DNA of 64,000 nt from Planococcus halotolerans (GCF_003289955.1 NZ_QLZR01000006.1:62001-126000); one strand, 5' to 3'; counted from the first letter of the stretch, positions 7,961 through 16,613 are shown. Notes: generated from the letters alone by a model not told the origin. A program made the numbers and translations.

Positions 7961-8533
7961 ATGAAATTCGGTTTTGATGTAGACGATACTTTAATTAATT
8001 TGAGGGAATATGCTTTTCATTATTATCAGGAACAATTAGAGCAGGAAGTTGCGATTGATGTGTTCCATAAACTTGACCGCGTGGAAATCCACGAAGCATT
8101 CGGCATGACCGATGAAGAAGGCAAGGCTATGTGGAAGAAGTCAGTGGATTATATTTATTACACTGATTGCCCTGCCTATCCTGGCGCAATTGAGGTGCTG
8201 CAGCAGCTTAACGCCGAAGGACATGAAATCTACTATATTACGGCGCGTTCGGCGAAGCATGGCGAAGACACAAAAGCATGGCTGAAAAAGCAGGGATTCC
8301 CGGTGCAGGACGAACGTTTCTATTGCGGGATGAAAGACGAAGAAAAAGTGAAGATCATCGAAGAACTCGAACTGGATTATTATTTTGATGACAAGCCGGA
8401 AGTGCTTGAAACTTTGGCACGCGATGGATTAAATGTTTTTGTCAGAGACCAGTCCTATAACCGGCATATGAATCTTCCGCGCTTCAGCGACTGGGCAGAA
8501 CTGCACCAGTTGATAAAAAAAGAAATAGAATAA
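7961..8533 (+). CDS. HAD-superfamily 5'-nucleotidase-like phosphatase
   Basis: 190 aa. The HAD catalytic motif FDVDDT (Asp6, Asp8) opens the protein, with a motif II-like ITARS and C-terminal YFDDKPE supplying the acidic motif. The overall pattern is that of the NT5C/5'(3')-deoxyribonucleotidase-like HAD proteins. It starts 13 bases after ribD behind GAGGA, so it is probably in the ribA-ribD operon. Riboflavin synthesis needs a HAD phosphatase to dephosphorylate the RibD product, so this gene may supply that step; that is inference from context. A long terminator follows. Confidence 0.7.
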   Translation: MKFGFDVDDTLINLREYAFHYYQEQLEQEVAIDVFHKLDRVEIHEAFGMTDEEGKAMWKKSVDYIYYTDCPAYPGAIEVLQQLNAEGHEIYYITARSAKHGEDTKAWLKKQGFPVQDERFYCGMKDEEKVKIIEELELDYYFDDKPEVLETLARDGLNVFVRDQSYNRHMNLPRFSDWAELHQLIKKEIE

Positions 8534-8559
8534 GCCGCATGTTGCGGCAATGATACCTG

Positions 8560-8607
8560 TACAACTTTAAAAACGGTCTGGATTTCCAGACCGTTTTTAA
8601 AGTTGTA
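8560..8607. terminator. Bidirectional terminator, 22-bp stem
   Basis: Perfect stem 8560-8581 with 8586-8607 and a 4-base loop, between two convergent genes. It has A/T runs on both sides. Confidence 0.9.
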
Positions 8608-8616
8608 AACTGTTTT

Positions 8617-8985
8617 TCATTCCACTAAATCTTCTTCGCTCATCCCACAATAGCCGAAGGCTTCATCCAGCGTATCAAAACGGGCAATCCTTTTAACTTT
8701 GCCTTCTTTGATTTCCATAAATGTGTAGACCATGACCTGGCCGTTTTCATTTTCCCATCTGCCTTCCTGTTCATAAACAACACAATGGCCTTTGGCGTAG
8801 CGCGACTGTGTCGAAAGGCTGATGCCGGAATTTTTCACCCATTCGGCAAGCGTCTCATGTCCCGCTGACGCCCCCATCGGACCGATCAACTCGATATTGC
8901 GGTCCGAGATTTTCAGCACAGCAGCTACATCTTTTGCATTCACATTTTCTATCCATTTGTCTGCCGTTTCGATATTGGTTGTCAT
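8617..8985 (-). CDS. NTF2/SnoaL-like protein of unknown function
   Basis: 122 aa. The pattern of an N-terminal helix (ETADKWIENVNAKD), an NIELIGPMGASAG strand segment and a C-terminal EGKVKRIARFDTLDEAF strand is typical of the NTF2-like cone fold (SnoaL, ketosteroid isomerase relatives). No function can be assigned from sequence. The ATG at 8985 follows AGGGAG by about 8 bases; a GTG three codons earlier lies inside that site. It is monocistronic and convergent with the rib genes. Confidence 0.7.
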   Translation of the reverse strand: MTTNIETADKWIENVNAKDVAAVLKISDRNIELIGPMGASAGHETLAEWVKNSGISLSTQSRYAKGHCVVYEQEGRWENENGQVMVYTFMEIKEGKVKRIARFDTLDEAFGYCGMSEEDLVE

Positions 8986-9088
8986 CCGTCCCACTCCCTT
9001 TTCGAGTCAGATTTCCAAACCCGTTTTATGCGGCCAGCATCCGTTATTACATTTCCCTTTGTACCGCCAGCCAAAACGTTCCCATAGA

Positions 9089-9117
9089 AAAAGCTGCCAA
9101 TGGTTTTGGCAGCTTTT
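9089..9117 (-). terminator. Terminator of the gene at 9132-9431
   Basis: 12-bp stem (9089-9100 with 9106-9117) and 5-base loop, with T's following on the minus strand. Confidence 0.8.
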
Positions 9118-9131
9118 GTATGCATTCACAT

Positions 9132-9431
9132 TCAGTAATCGGCATTCTTTATTTTTTTGAAAACAGTAACGAACGTCCGCGGATCATTAGGCACATTATA
9201 GGTGACAACGCCTCTATGCGTATGCAAATAAAGAAGATTCGCATCATCCGAAAAAGTTTTATACGAGATATCCCAGACATTGGTCAAATTTAAGGTTGCA
9301 GTAGGAGACACGAGGACATCTTCATATAGATGAAGGTCGAACTCGCTTTTGGTGATTTTTAACTCGCCCGCTTCAATGGAACGTTCCGTATTGACATAAG
9401 TGATAGTAGACAATAGATTTGATTGTTCCAC
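9132..9431 (-). CDS. Small hypothetical protein, possibly PH-like
   Basis: 99 aa, rich in beta-strand-like segments, with a helix-like end (PRTFVTVFKKIKNADY). This resembles small bacterial PH-like proteins, but I do not recognise the family. It has no signal peptide or membrane segment. The start is uncertain: the GTG at 9431 has GGGAGG 11 bases upstream, and no ATG lies near the N-terminus. A good terminator follows, which supports a real gene. Confidence 0.55.
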   Translation of the reverse strand: MEQSNLLSTITYVNTERSIEAGELKITKSEFDLHLYEDVLVSPTATLNLTNVWDISYKTFSDDANLLYLHTHRGVVTYNVPNDPRTFVTVFKKIKNADY

Positions 9432-9585
9432 TTCTCCGGAAGCCTCCCTTGACTCTTTTAATGAAGTCTACCCCATTTTTGAACATCAAAGCAACCAACT
9501 CGGGTTGTAAAAAAGCAGATAGACGGCATGATAGAGTAAATGATACAATTTTCACACAAATCACATCGATGAAGGAGCAAGGCTC

Positions 9586-10320
9586 ATGGACAGTTGGTTC
9601 GGAACAAACTCCCAACATTATTTTACGCCCTTTTCGACCAGCCATCTGACTGTGCTTGCAGTGGCATTACTGGGGATAATCCTGCTTATTGCTCTCAAGA
9701 AACGTTTAGTGCCGGATTCCCGGCCCTTTCAAGTCCTGCGCTGGATTCTTTTTTCGTTATTATTAGTATCCGAGGTGTCCTATCAGTATTGGACCATTTC
9801 AAACGGGATATGGAATTTTGCCGGACACGTTCCGCTCCATCTATGCGGGATTGCTTCCATTACTGCCATGATCGGCTTATTGACCATGCAGCGAAGCTGG
9901 ATACAAATTTCCTTTTATATCGGTGTTGTCCCTTCATTTCTTGCTTTAGTCACACCTGACTTGCCATACGATTATCACCATTTCCGGTTCTGGAAATTCT
10001 TTGTCCACCACACTGCTATTCCTTGGGCTTGCCTGTTTTTGGCTCTCGCAAAACCCGACACCATTACACTGCGTTCCGTCTTTAAAGTGTTTTTTCTGCT
10101 GGTTGGCTATGCACTTGTCATCGGATTCCTGGTAAACCCCTTGACCGATGCAAACTATCTGTATCTTATGCAGCTTCCGAATACCGTGACACCTTTAAGT
10201 TTTTTCGGAGACGGCATCTGGTATTACCTGAATTTAGGCATCACTGCTTTGCTGCTTTTTCTGCTCCAGAATTTCCTGTGGAACCGTTATATCAATAAAA
10301 ACAGCAAAAGACTCTCCTAA
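9586..10320 (+). CDS. TIGR02206-type integral membrane protein (YwaF-like)
   Basis: 244 aa with about 7 hydrophobic helices. The N-terminal FTPFSTSHLTVLAV and central GHVPLHLCGIA motifs fit the TIGR02206/YwaF family found in many Firmicutes, whose function is unknown. The start ATG follows AAGGAG by 7 bases. The last eight codons are encoded inside the stem of the terminator, and the TAA stop codon is its loop. Confidence 0.8.
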   Translation: MDSWFGTNSQHYFTPFSTSHLTVLAVALLGIILLIALKKRLVPDSRPFQVLRWILFSLLLVSEVSYQYWTISNGIWNFAGHVPLHLCGIASITAMIGLLTMQRSWIQISFYIGVVPSFLALVTPDLPYDYHHFRFWKFFVHHTAIPWACLFLALAKPDTITLRSVFKVFFLLVGYALVIGFLVNPLTDANYLYLMQLPNTVTPLSFFGDGIWYYLNLGITALLLFLLQNFLWNRYINKNSKRLS

Positions 10321-10341
10321 GGAGAGTCTTTTGCTGTTTTT
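10297..10341. terminator. Bidirectional terminator containing a stop codon in its loop
   Basis: Perfect 21-bp stem (10297-10317 with 10321-10341). The 3-base loop is the TAA of the upstream gene. Confidence 0.92.
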
Positions 10342-10354
10342 TATATAGCGAATA

Positions 10355-11281
10355 TCATTCCTTATCAAAGTATTCATTCGTCAAGTCTCCGTTGACACCG
10401 ATGCCTGCCGCGCTGCCTTCTCCCGCTGCTATCACCAGCTGGGAAGGAACGATCAAGGAAGCATCACCGGCAGCATAGACATTCCAGACGTTTGTCCGGC
10501 CGTAATCATCCGTCAAAATGCCGCCGTGTTCACTCAGCTTGCAGCCAAGCTCTTTGGCAAAAGGCGTCGCATGGCTCCATAATGGAGTGGTAAACCCGCC
10601 TTCCCGATCCACCAGTGTACCGTCTTCAAGTCTGACGCTACGTAATTGTCCGTTTTCACCTTCCAAGCCATCAATAATTTCTTCACGGACTGTTATTCCT
10701 TTTGCCTGCAGCTTGGCTTTTTCCCCTTCTTCCAGTCGCCCAATGCCATTGGTAAAGACGACAAGATCTTTGCTCCAGGTATATACTTCTTTCGCTAACT
10801 TGAATACCATTTTATCAGCGATGATGGCCAATGGTTTGTTTTGGAGTTCCCATCCATCACAATAAGGGCAGCTGAAAAGGCTCGTGCCGTAGAATTTTTC
10901 GATGTCCGGGATGTTCGGCAATTCTTCTTTCAAGCCTGCTGCAATAATGATTTTTATACTGTGAAAAGTATCGCCGTCTTCGGTATCAAGCTGGTAATGA
11001 CTTTCGGTGATGCGCTTAATATCGGTAATCCGTTTTTTCTTTATTTGCACACAGTCGTATTTCGCAATATCTTCCCGTCCGAGCCTTTTCAATTCTTCCG
11101 GTTGGATGCCGTCGCGTGTCAAAAAGCCGTGCGCTTCTCTCGTCACCAGATTACGTCCGTGGTCGTCATCAAACAACAGCGTATTTCGTTTCGAACGGCC
11201 GAGCACCAAAGCTGCGCTCAATCCCGCTGGTCCTCCGCCAATTATGGCACAATCATATATCAAGCCTTCCACCTCTTCCAT
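10355..11281 (-). CDS. Thioredoxin-reductase-like NAD(P)/FAD oxidoreductase
   Basis: 308 aa. FAD-binding GGGPAGLSAALVLGR lies near the N-terminus, the redox-active CPYC motif (SCPYCDGW) is about residue 143, and the C-terminal FAD motif is YAAGDAS. This is the layout of the thioredoxin reductase group, but the weak NAD-binding motif and GFTTPLWSHAT segment suggest a diverged member rather than TrxB itself. The start is uncertain: the ATG at 11281 lacks a clear site, while a TTG six codons later (11263) has AGAGGTGG in front of it. It is convergent with the TIGR02206 gene. Confidence 0.8.
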   Translation of the reverse strand: MEEVEGLIYDCAIIGGGPAGLSAALVLGRSKRNTLLFDDDHGRNLVTREAHGFLTRDGIQPEELKRLGREDIAKYDCVQIKKKRITDIKRITESHYQLDTEDGDTFHSIKIIIAAGLKEELPNIPDIEKFYGTSLFSCPYCDGWELQNKPLAIIADKMVFKLAKEVYTWSKDLVVFTNGIGRLEEGEKAKLQAKGITVREEIIDGLEGENGQLRSVRLEDGTLVDREGGFTTPLWSHATPFAKELGCKLSEHGGILTDDYGRTNVWNVYAAGDASLIVPSQLVIAAGEGSAAGIGVNGDLTNEYFDKE

Positions 11282-11352
11282 TAAAGCTTTTTCCGTGGTT
11301 TTCCCTTATCTTCCAGTTCATAAACTTTCTATAGAACAACCAAAAAACGCAA

Positions 11353-11385
11353 CAAAAAAACCGATTCCTGAAAAACAGGAACCGG
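11353..11385 (-). terminator. Terminator of hisC
   Basis: 10-bp stem with one mismatch (11361-11370 with 11376-11385), then seven T's on the minus strand. Confidence 0.85.
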
Positions 11386-11392
11386 CCTTTAT

Positions 11393-12502
11393 TTATTTTA
11401 ATGGATTTAAAATTTCCGTTAATGTATCGATGAAAAATTCATTTTCTTCATCTGTACCGATTGTTACACGGATATGCTCAGGCAAGCCCCATGTCTTGCC
11501 GTAGCGAACAATAATGCCTTTGGCCATCAGTTGCTGATAAATATCTTCTCCATTCGGCCCGACTTGAACCAGGATGAAGTTGGCAGTTGTTTCGGTATAA
11601 TGCAGCCCGAGTCTTTCAAAATTCTTATACAGGAAATTGCGTCCTTTTTTATTGGCATTGAAGGATGCAGTGACGTGCTCCGTGTCAGTGATTGCTGCCG
11701 ACGCTGCAATTTGCGCCAATGTATTGACGTTGAAAGGTTCTTTCACTTTCAGGATGGACTTGATGATTTCTTCCGATGCGATGCCGAAACCGATTCGGAC
11801 ACCGGCGATGCCATAAATTTTAGAGAAGGTCTGCAAAGCGATTACAGGTTGTCCCTCAGCTACAAATTCAAGACCGTCCGTATAATCTTCTTCATCAGCA
11901 AACTGGCTGTAGGCCCCATCAAATACCACCAATATATCTTTCAGCTCTGCCAATAAACGCGCCATTTCTTTTTTGGCAATATAAGTGCCTGTAGGGTTGT
12001 TCGGCGAACAGATATAGATAATTTTTGTTTTCTCAGTAATTGCTTCGAGCAGTTTATCCACATTGTATTGGAAACCTTCATTGAAAGGCACTTGTTTTAC
12101 GACCGCTCCCATAATATGCGCTCCGAAATCGTACTCACTGAATGACGGAGAAGGCACAATAATTTCGTCCCCTTGTTCTAAAAAGGCTTCAGAAATGAGC
12201 GTAATCAATTCATCAGCTCCGTTTGTCGTGATAACCTGCTGTTTTGCAACACCGTATTGCTCGGCAATTGCCTGCCGCAAGACACTGGCATCGGCATCCG
12301 GGTAGCGGTTCAGGTCAGCGAGGCTTTCCTGTATAGCTTTGACGGCCTTAGGAGACGGGCCCAGCGGGTTTTCATTGGAAGCCATTTTGATGACACGGTC
12401 GAGCCCTAATTCTTTCTGAACTTCCCATATCGGTTTTCCTGGTGAATACGGCTGGATCACATCAAGCGTTTTGCGTGTTTTAATATTGCTGCTGTTCGTC
12501 AT
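11393..12502 (-). CDS. hisC: Histidinol-phosphate aminotransferase
   Basis: 369 aa, fold type I PLP aminotransferase. The PLP lysine is Lys228 in TFSKIYGIAG; SNENPLGPSP, SPNNPTGT and the C-terminal IRVTIGT arginine motif are all present. It transfers the amino group from glutamate to imidazole acetol phosphate in histidine synthesis, and in Bacillales often also serves tyrosine/phenylalanine synthesis. It stands alone here, with neither his nor aro genes next to it. The start ATG follows GGGGGAA. Confidence 0.9.
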   Translation of the reverse strand: MTNSSNIKTRKTLDVIQPYSPGKPIWEVQKELGLDRVIKMASNENPLGPSPKAVKAIQESLADLNRYPDADASVLRQAIAEQYGVAKQQVITTNGADELITLISEAFLEQGDEIIVPSPSFSEYDFGAHIMGAVVKQVPFNEGFQYNVDKLLEAITEKTKIIYICSPNNPTGTYIAKKEMARLLAELKDILVVFDGAYSQFADEEDYTDGLEFVAEGQPVIALQTFSKIYGIAGVRIGFGIASEEIIKSILKVKEPFNVNTLAQIAASAAITDTEHVTASFNANKKGRNFLYKNFERLGLHYTETTANFILVQVGPNGEDIYQQLMAKGIIVRYGKTWGLPEHIRVTIGTDEENEFFIDTLTEILNPLK

Positions 12503-12653
12503 TCGAATTCCCCCATGATGGTTATTATTATTGAAAGAAATAATTAATTAATCATACCATCTTTTTGTATCTTAGATAATACGGAAGTATTTGTAACCTT
12601 CCCACAAATGTGGTTTACTTTAACGAGAACGATTCGAAGAGGAGAATTGCACG

Positions 12654-13385
12654 ATGAAAAAGATGAAATTAATGGCTTTGCCCCTTTCTTTGCTGCTGTT
12701 GCTTGGTGCTTGTTCAGACGAAGATAAAGCAGAAGAAACACCTGCACCAGCGGAATCAGAAGCAGTTTCGGAAACTGTAGTCGATGACCCTGCTACGGAT
12801 CTTGACCTGCCGGCTGCCGATGACGTAGTAGTCATCGTAAACGGTGAAGAAATCAAAGGCACTGTCTATAATAGCGTAGCCCGCCAACTTGAAAGCTCTG
12901 TTGCCACACAAGGCAAAAAAGCGGATGATCCGGAAGTTGCGGAGCAAGTGAAAGAACAAGCCATTTCTGTCATAGTAGGCAATAAATTGGTCATCCAGGA
13001 TGCCATTGAAAAAGGGCACGAGGTGGATGAAGAAGTACTGGAACAACGTTTTGAAGACCTGAAAAATCAATTCGAAAATGAAGAGCAGATGAATATAGCG
13101 CTTAAAAGAACCGGTTTTACGCTGGATGATATGAAACAGCAGCTGCGGGATCAATTGATCTACGAAAGCTATCTTGCAAAAGAAATCGAAGGCGCTGAAG
13201 TAACAGAGGAAGATCTAAAAGAGGCCTATCAGGGCTATGTGGATTCCACTGAAGGAGAAACACCCGAATTCGAAGAAATGAAACCTATGATCCTCCAATC
13301 CTTGGAGGATCAAAACGAAAAGCAAGCCGTTTATGACCGCATCGAAGAGTTGCGGAAAGCGGCTGATGTTGAAGTGAAAATCTAA
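12654..13385 (+). CDS. SurA/PrsA-like lipoprotein without a PPIase domain
   Basis: 243-aa lipoprotein. The signal peptide ends in the lipobox LLGAC with Cys20 as the lipidation site, followed by an acidic, low-complexity linker to about residue 60. The rest (VNGEEIKGTVYNSVARQL onwards) is the helical SurA N-terminal type domain found in PrsA-like folding factors, but no parvulin catalytic domain is present. It would sit on the outer face of the membrane and may bind unfolded secreted proteins. The start follows AGAGGAGA. A bidirectional terminator follows. Confidence 0.8.
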   Translation: MKKMKLMALPLSLLLLLGACSDEDKAEETPAPAESEAVSETVVDDPATDLDLPAADDVVVIVNGEEIKGTVYNSVARQLESSVATQGKKADDPEVAEQVKEQAISVIVGNKLVIQDAIEKGHEVDEEVLEQRFEDLKNQFENEEQMNIALKRTGFTLDDMKQQLRDQLIYESYLAKEIEGAEVTEEDLKEAYQGYVDSTEGETPEFEEMKPMILQSLEDQNEKQAVYDRIEELRKAADVEVKI

Positions 13386-13395
13386 CCTAAATAAG

Positions 13396-13426
13396 AAAAC
13401 CTCCAACCCGGTCGGTTGGAGGTTTT
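13396..13426. terminator. Bidirectional terminator
   Basis: 13-bp stem (13396-13408 with 13414-13426) and 5-base loop between convergent genes, with T's on the plus side. Confidence 0.9.
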
Positions 13427-13429
13427 TTC

Positions 13430-13714
13430 TTACAATGAAAGTTTGTCGCGGCAGTATGCCTGCACTTCAGCTTCTTCATCGTCTTCAAGGGCAAATTCCA
13501 TCGCTTTTCCTGTTTGCTTATCCATGAAGTTATAATGTGCGATGCGAGCTCCATTGTCATCGGCAGCCATGATGACACGCAGGTCCAGACCCGCTTCTGT
13601 GTAGAGTTCATCATCTTCATCCACTTCAACAGTCAGCAAAAATTCGTAACGATCGCTTTCCATTATTCCTGTTGGATCATTGATTTTGTGAAATGTAAAA
13701 TCGGTAATTTCCAT
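13430..13714 (-). CDS. DUF6509-like acidic small protein
   Basis: 94 aa, acidic. The pattern (F)HKINDPTGI, RYEFLLTVEVDEDDELY, RVI and ALEDDEEAEV resembles a small family conserved in Bacillus (DUF6509), of unknown function. The ATG at 13714 has GGAGG 8 bases upstream; a GTG overlapping that site is rejected. It is a single gene, convergent with the lipoprotein. Confidence 0.7.
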   Translation of the reverse strand: MEITDFTFHKINDPTGIMESDRYEFLLTVEVDEDDELYTEAGLDLRVIMAADDNGARIAHYNFMDKQTGKAMEFALEDDEEAEVQAYCRDKLSL

Positions 13715-13881
13715 ATGGTCCACCTCCGTCTTATCTCTATTCTAGCTTGTTCTTCTTCTTATTAACAGCTTTAATGGAAAATGCTCTTTTCATCATATGT
13801 TTACTATCCCCTTATATTGTTTATTCAATAAAGAAGAGGGAATAATAATAAAATCATGATAATTAGAGGAGTGGACATGTA

Positions 13882-14529
13882 ATGGATGTTTTAGTAATTG
13901 GAGCAAATGGACAAGTAGGAAGAAATATAGTGAAAGAATTGGCTGAAAAAAATCATAACGCTGTTGCAATGGTTCGAAAAGAGGAGCAAAAAGCGAAAAT
14001 GGAGGAACTTGGAGCTTCCAAAGTAGTATTGGCAGATTTAGAGGAAGACTTCAGCAATGCCTTCGAAAACGTTGATGCAGTAATTTTCGCTGCCGGCTCA
14101 GGTCCAAAAACAGGTCCGGACAAAACATTGACAATCGACTTATGGGGTTCTGTAAAAGCAGCTAAATATGCTCAAGATAAAGGTGTTAAACGGTTTGTCC
14201 AACTCGGATCGATGGGATCGGACAATCCGGATGCAGGCGGTGAAGCGATGAAGCCTTACCTCGTTGCCAAGCGCAGCGCGGATGAGATTCTGCAAGCCAC
14301 TAATCTGGACTACACCATTGTTCGCCCTGGTGCTTTGACTGATGATGAGAAGACCGGAAAAGTCGAAGTTTCAGCACAAGGCTTCGAATCGATGGAAGGC
14401 CGTTCAATTCCGCGTGCAGATGTGGCACATGTACTGGTAGACGTATTGGAACGCGAAAACACATACGGCAAAGTATTTGAAATCCTGCAAGGCGAAGAAG
14501 ACGCGGAAAACCAATTGGGGACCGTCTAA
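13882..14529 (+). CDS. NAD(P)-binding SDR-like protein (YhfK family)
   Basis: 215 aa, atypical short-chain dehydrogenase/NmrA-like fold. The Rossmann motif GANGQVGRNI is at residues 7-16, with DAVIFAAGSG and a YLVAKRSADE segment (Tyr-x3-Lys-like) in the middle and VRPGALTD beyond. It is closest in layout to Bacillus YhfK, whose substrate is unknown. The ATG follows AGAGGAG. A simple terminator follows. Confidence 0.82.
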   Translation: MDVLVIGANGQVGRNIVKELAEKNHNAVAMVRKEEQKAKMEELGASKVVLADLEEDFSNAFENVDAVIFAAGSGPKTGPDKTLTIDLWGSVKAAKYAQDKGVKRFVQLGSMGSDNPDAGGEAMKPYLVAKRSADEILQATNLDYTIVRPGALTDDEKTGKVEVSAQGFESMEGRSIPRADVAHVLVDVLERENTYGKVFEILQGEEDAENQLGTV

Positions 14530-14540
14530 TAAAGCAACCT

Positions 14541-14573
14541 GAGAGCGGATGGATTTCCGCTCTCTTTTGTGTT
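14541..14573 (+). terminator. Terminator
   Basis: 9-bp stem (14541-14549 with 14556-14564) followed by TTTTGTGTT. Confidence 0.8.
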
Positions 14574-14609
14574 AAAATGAGCATTACGATAATAGAGGAC
14601 GTGATAAGT

Positions 14610-14987
14610 ATGATTAATATTCAACCACCAAAAGCGGATGTGACAATTACACAGCGCAAACAGGAAGTTACAGGCGACGAAGCGGTTATCAAGCCATTAT
14701 ACGGCTTTATCGACCTTCATGAAATTCCGCGTGATAAAGGCGGAATCATTCAATTTTTCAACCACAGCGGCGAATTGCTGTTTGTCGGCAAAGCCCGCAA
14801 ATTGCGCCAACGTGTGAAAAAGCATTTTGAGGATAATGTTTCGCCACTTAAGAACCACCGTGACGAAGTACACCGCATCACTGTATCCATTGTGGAAGAT
14901 CCGATGGAACGTGAAATTTACGAAACCTACCTGATCAACACGCAAAAAGCGAAATACAACGTAGATAAAGTCTTTTATCAAGAATAA
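14610..14987 (+). CDS. GIY-YIG nuclease-like protein (YurQ/UvrC N-terminal type)
   Basis: 125 aa. The segment GIIQFFNHSGELLFVGKARK then LRQRVKKHF is a UvrC-type GIY-YIG module, though the first motif reads GII rather than GIY, and YETYLINTQKAKYN supplies the acidic part. Bacillus YurQ is a stand-alone relative. Nuclease activity is uncertain because of the altered motif. The ATG at 14610 follows AGAGGA; an in-frame ATG at 14577 sits in the terminator region and is rejected. Confidence 0.75.
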   Translation: MINIQPPKADVTITQRKQEVTGDEAVIKPLYGFIDLHEIPRDKGGIIQFFNHSGELLFVGKARKLRQRVKKHFEDNVSPLKNHRDEVHRITVSIVEDPMEREIYETYLINTQKAKYNVDKVFYQE

Positions 14988-14992
14988 TTAAG

Positions 14993-15025
14993 AAAAACGG
15001 GCACCCCATGGGTGTCCGTTTTTTC
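14993..15025 (+). terminator. Terminator
   Basis: Stem AAAACGG-G-CACCC with GGGTG-T-CCGTTTT, short loop, then T-run. Confidence 0.8.
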
Positions 15026-15052
15026 ATTCCATAATATGCGTTTCCATTGTAA

Positions 15053-15475
15053 TTACTCAACCAGCCGCTTTTCAAAATAATGCTGGCTGTGGCCCGCAGG
15101 ATGATCTTCCAGCTTACCGAACTCACGGAAACCCTGTTTGCGATAGAAACCGGGAGCCTGAAAGCTGAATGTATCCACTGTCATCAGCCTGCACTTCAAT
15201 TCACGTGCAAACTGCTCCATCTCAGCCATCAATTTTGCAGCAATCCCACTGCCCTGTTGAGCCGGGTCGACCCACAGAAAATCGATGTGCATATGCCGCC
15301 AAAAATAAGTTCCGGTAATTCCTCCAATAATTTCATCTTCATCATTCCTTGCTATGAAACTGCTATTGCCGTAGGGGCTTTCCCATTGTTCCGGCAAACT
15401 GTTTTTATTGTGTTCGACCACTTTCTGACGTATGAAATCCCGATCTTTTTGAACTTCCTGCTGTGTGATTTTCAT
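15053..15475 (-). CDS. GNAT family N-acetyltransferase
   Basis: 140 aa. Acetyl-CoA-binding motif A reads VDPAQQGSGIAAKLMAEME, preceded by IIGGITG and followed by GFYRKQGFREFG, the typical GNAT order. The substrate is unknown. The ATG at 15475 has GGAGGAG upstream; the GTG six codons earlier overlaps that site. Confidence 0.82.
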   Translation of the reverse strand: MKITQQEVQKDRDFIRQKVVEHNKNSLPEQWESPYGNSSFIARNDEDEIIGGITGTYFWRHMHIDFLWVDPAQQGSGIAAKLMAEMEQFARELKCRLMTVDTFSFQAPGFYRKQGFREFGKLEDHPAGHSQHYFEKRLVE

Positions 15476-15602
15476 ATTGAAATTCTCCTCCACTTTCTTT
15501 TTCTTCCACTGCTCTACCCAATCTTCTCATTTTACAGGTTTTAATTCACTCCTAAAACGGGAATAACATTAGTAATAACTAGAAATTTTGGAGGAAACTA
15601 TT

Positions 15603-16460
15603 ATGTCAGCATTCACAAAATCTTCCCCATCGGCCAGGTGTAAAAGCGAATACGATTCTTTGCGCCGTGTTTTGCTATGCCCGCCGGAATATATGGAAAT
15701 AAAAGATGTTATCAACGATGTACAAAAAAGTTACCAGGAAGAAAATATCAATACGGAAAAAGCAATGCAGCAACACAAGAAATTTCTTGAGGCTCTGCAG
15801 CATGAAGGCGTGGAAACGGATTTGCTGAACCCCTCCGAGGCGTTCCCCGAGCAGGTCTTTACCCGTGATATCGGTTTTACCGTGGGTGATACCGTTTATA
15901 TTGCTGAAATGGCTTCAGAAATTCGCCAAGGCGAAGAAGGTGTTCTGCAGAAGTGGCTTACTAAGAATGATTTTCAGCCAGAAGCACTGGGAGGCAATCG
16001 GGTCGAAGGCGGCGATGTGCTAATTGACCGCGACACTGTTTTTGTGGGAATCAGCAGCCGTACATGCAAAAATGCCGTTGATGAATTACAAAAGAAACTT
16101 CCTGAATTTGAAGTCATCCCGATTTCCTTTGATGAAAAGTATCTTCACTTGGATTGCGTCTTCAATATCCTCTCTCCAACCGAAGCTTTAATCTATGAAG
16201 AAGCACTTGATCAAGAAACAATCGACATGTTATCAAACCGCTATACCCTGTTGCCTGTCGATCAACAGGAACAATTTGCCCTAGGCACAAATGTACTGTC
16301 GATTGGCGATCGCAGGGTATTCAGCCAGCCGCAGAATACAAAAGTAAATGCCTTGCTTAGGGCAAATGATTTTCGGGTCATTGAAGTCGATTTTTCTGAA
16401 ATCATCAAGTCCGGCGGTGCCTTCCGCTGTTGTACGCTTCCACTTATACGGGAAGAATGA
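15603..16460 (+). CDS. Dimethylarginine dimethylaminohydrolase-like amidinohydrolase
   Basis: 285 aa, guanidino-group-modifying (beta/alpha propeller) fold. Active-site signatures are FTRDIGF (86-92), EGGD (135-138), His182 (LHLDCVFN) and a Cys pair at 276-277 near the C-terminus (GGAFRCCTLP). The family (Bacillus YkgA-like) hydrolyses methylated arginine or related amidino compounds to citrulline; the substrate is not proven here. The ATG at 15603 follows GGAGG by 9 bases. It is monocistronic with its own terminator. Confidence 0.85.
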   Translation: MSAFTKSSPSARCKSEYDSLRRVLLCPPEYMEIKDVINDVQKSYQEENINTEKAMQQHKKFLEALQHEGVETDLLNPSEAFPEQVFTRDIGFTVGDTVYIAEMASEIRQGEEGVLQKWLTKNDFQPEALGGNRVEGGDVLIDRDTVFVGISSRTCKNAVDELQKKLPEFEVIPISFDEKYLHLDCVFNILSPTEALIYEEALDQETIDMLSNRYTLLPVDQQEQFALGTNVLSIGDRRVFSQPQNTKVNALLRANDFRVIEVDFSEIIKSGGAFRCCTLPLIREE

Positions 16461-16466
16461 AGAAGA

Positions 16467-16498
16467 AAAAAGCGCAAGCCCTAAAGCTTGTGCTTTTT
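16467..16498 (+). terminator. Terminator
   Basis: 13-bp stem including one G-T pair, A-run before and T-run after. Confidence 0.85.
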
Positions 16499-16613
16499 CA
16501 TGTCCGTATAACTGAAAAGAATCTATATAAATCTAATTATTCTGTCATTTAAAGCAGATTTACGGTATAACTTGTAATAAGGATACATAAATATAAAAAG
16601 GGAGGATTTCGAA

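Noticed and set aside
8534..8550. Small GCCGC/GCGGC hairpin after the HAD gene
   Set aside because: A 5-bp stem with no U-run, 10 bases before a far stronger terminator; likely incidental.
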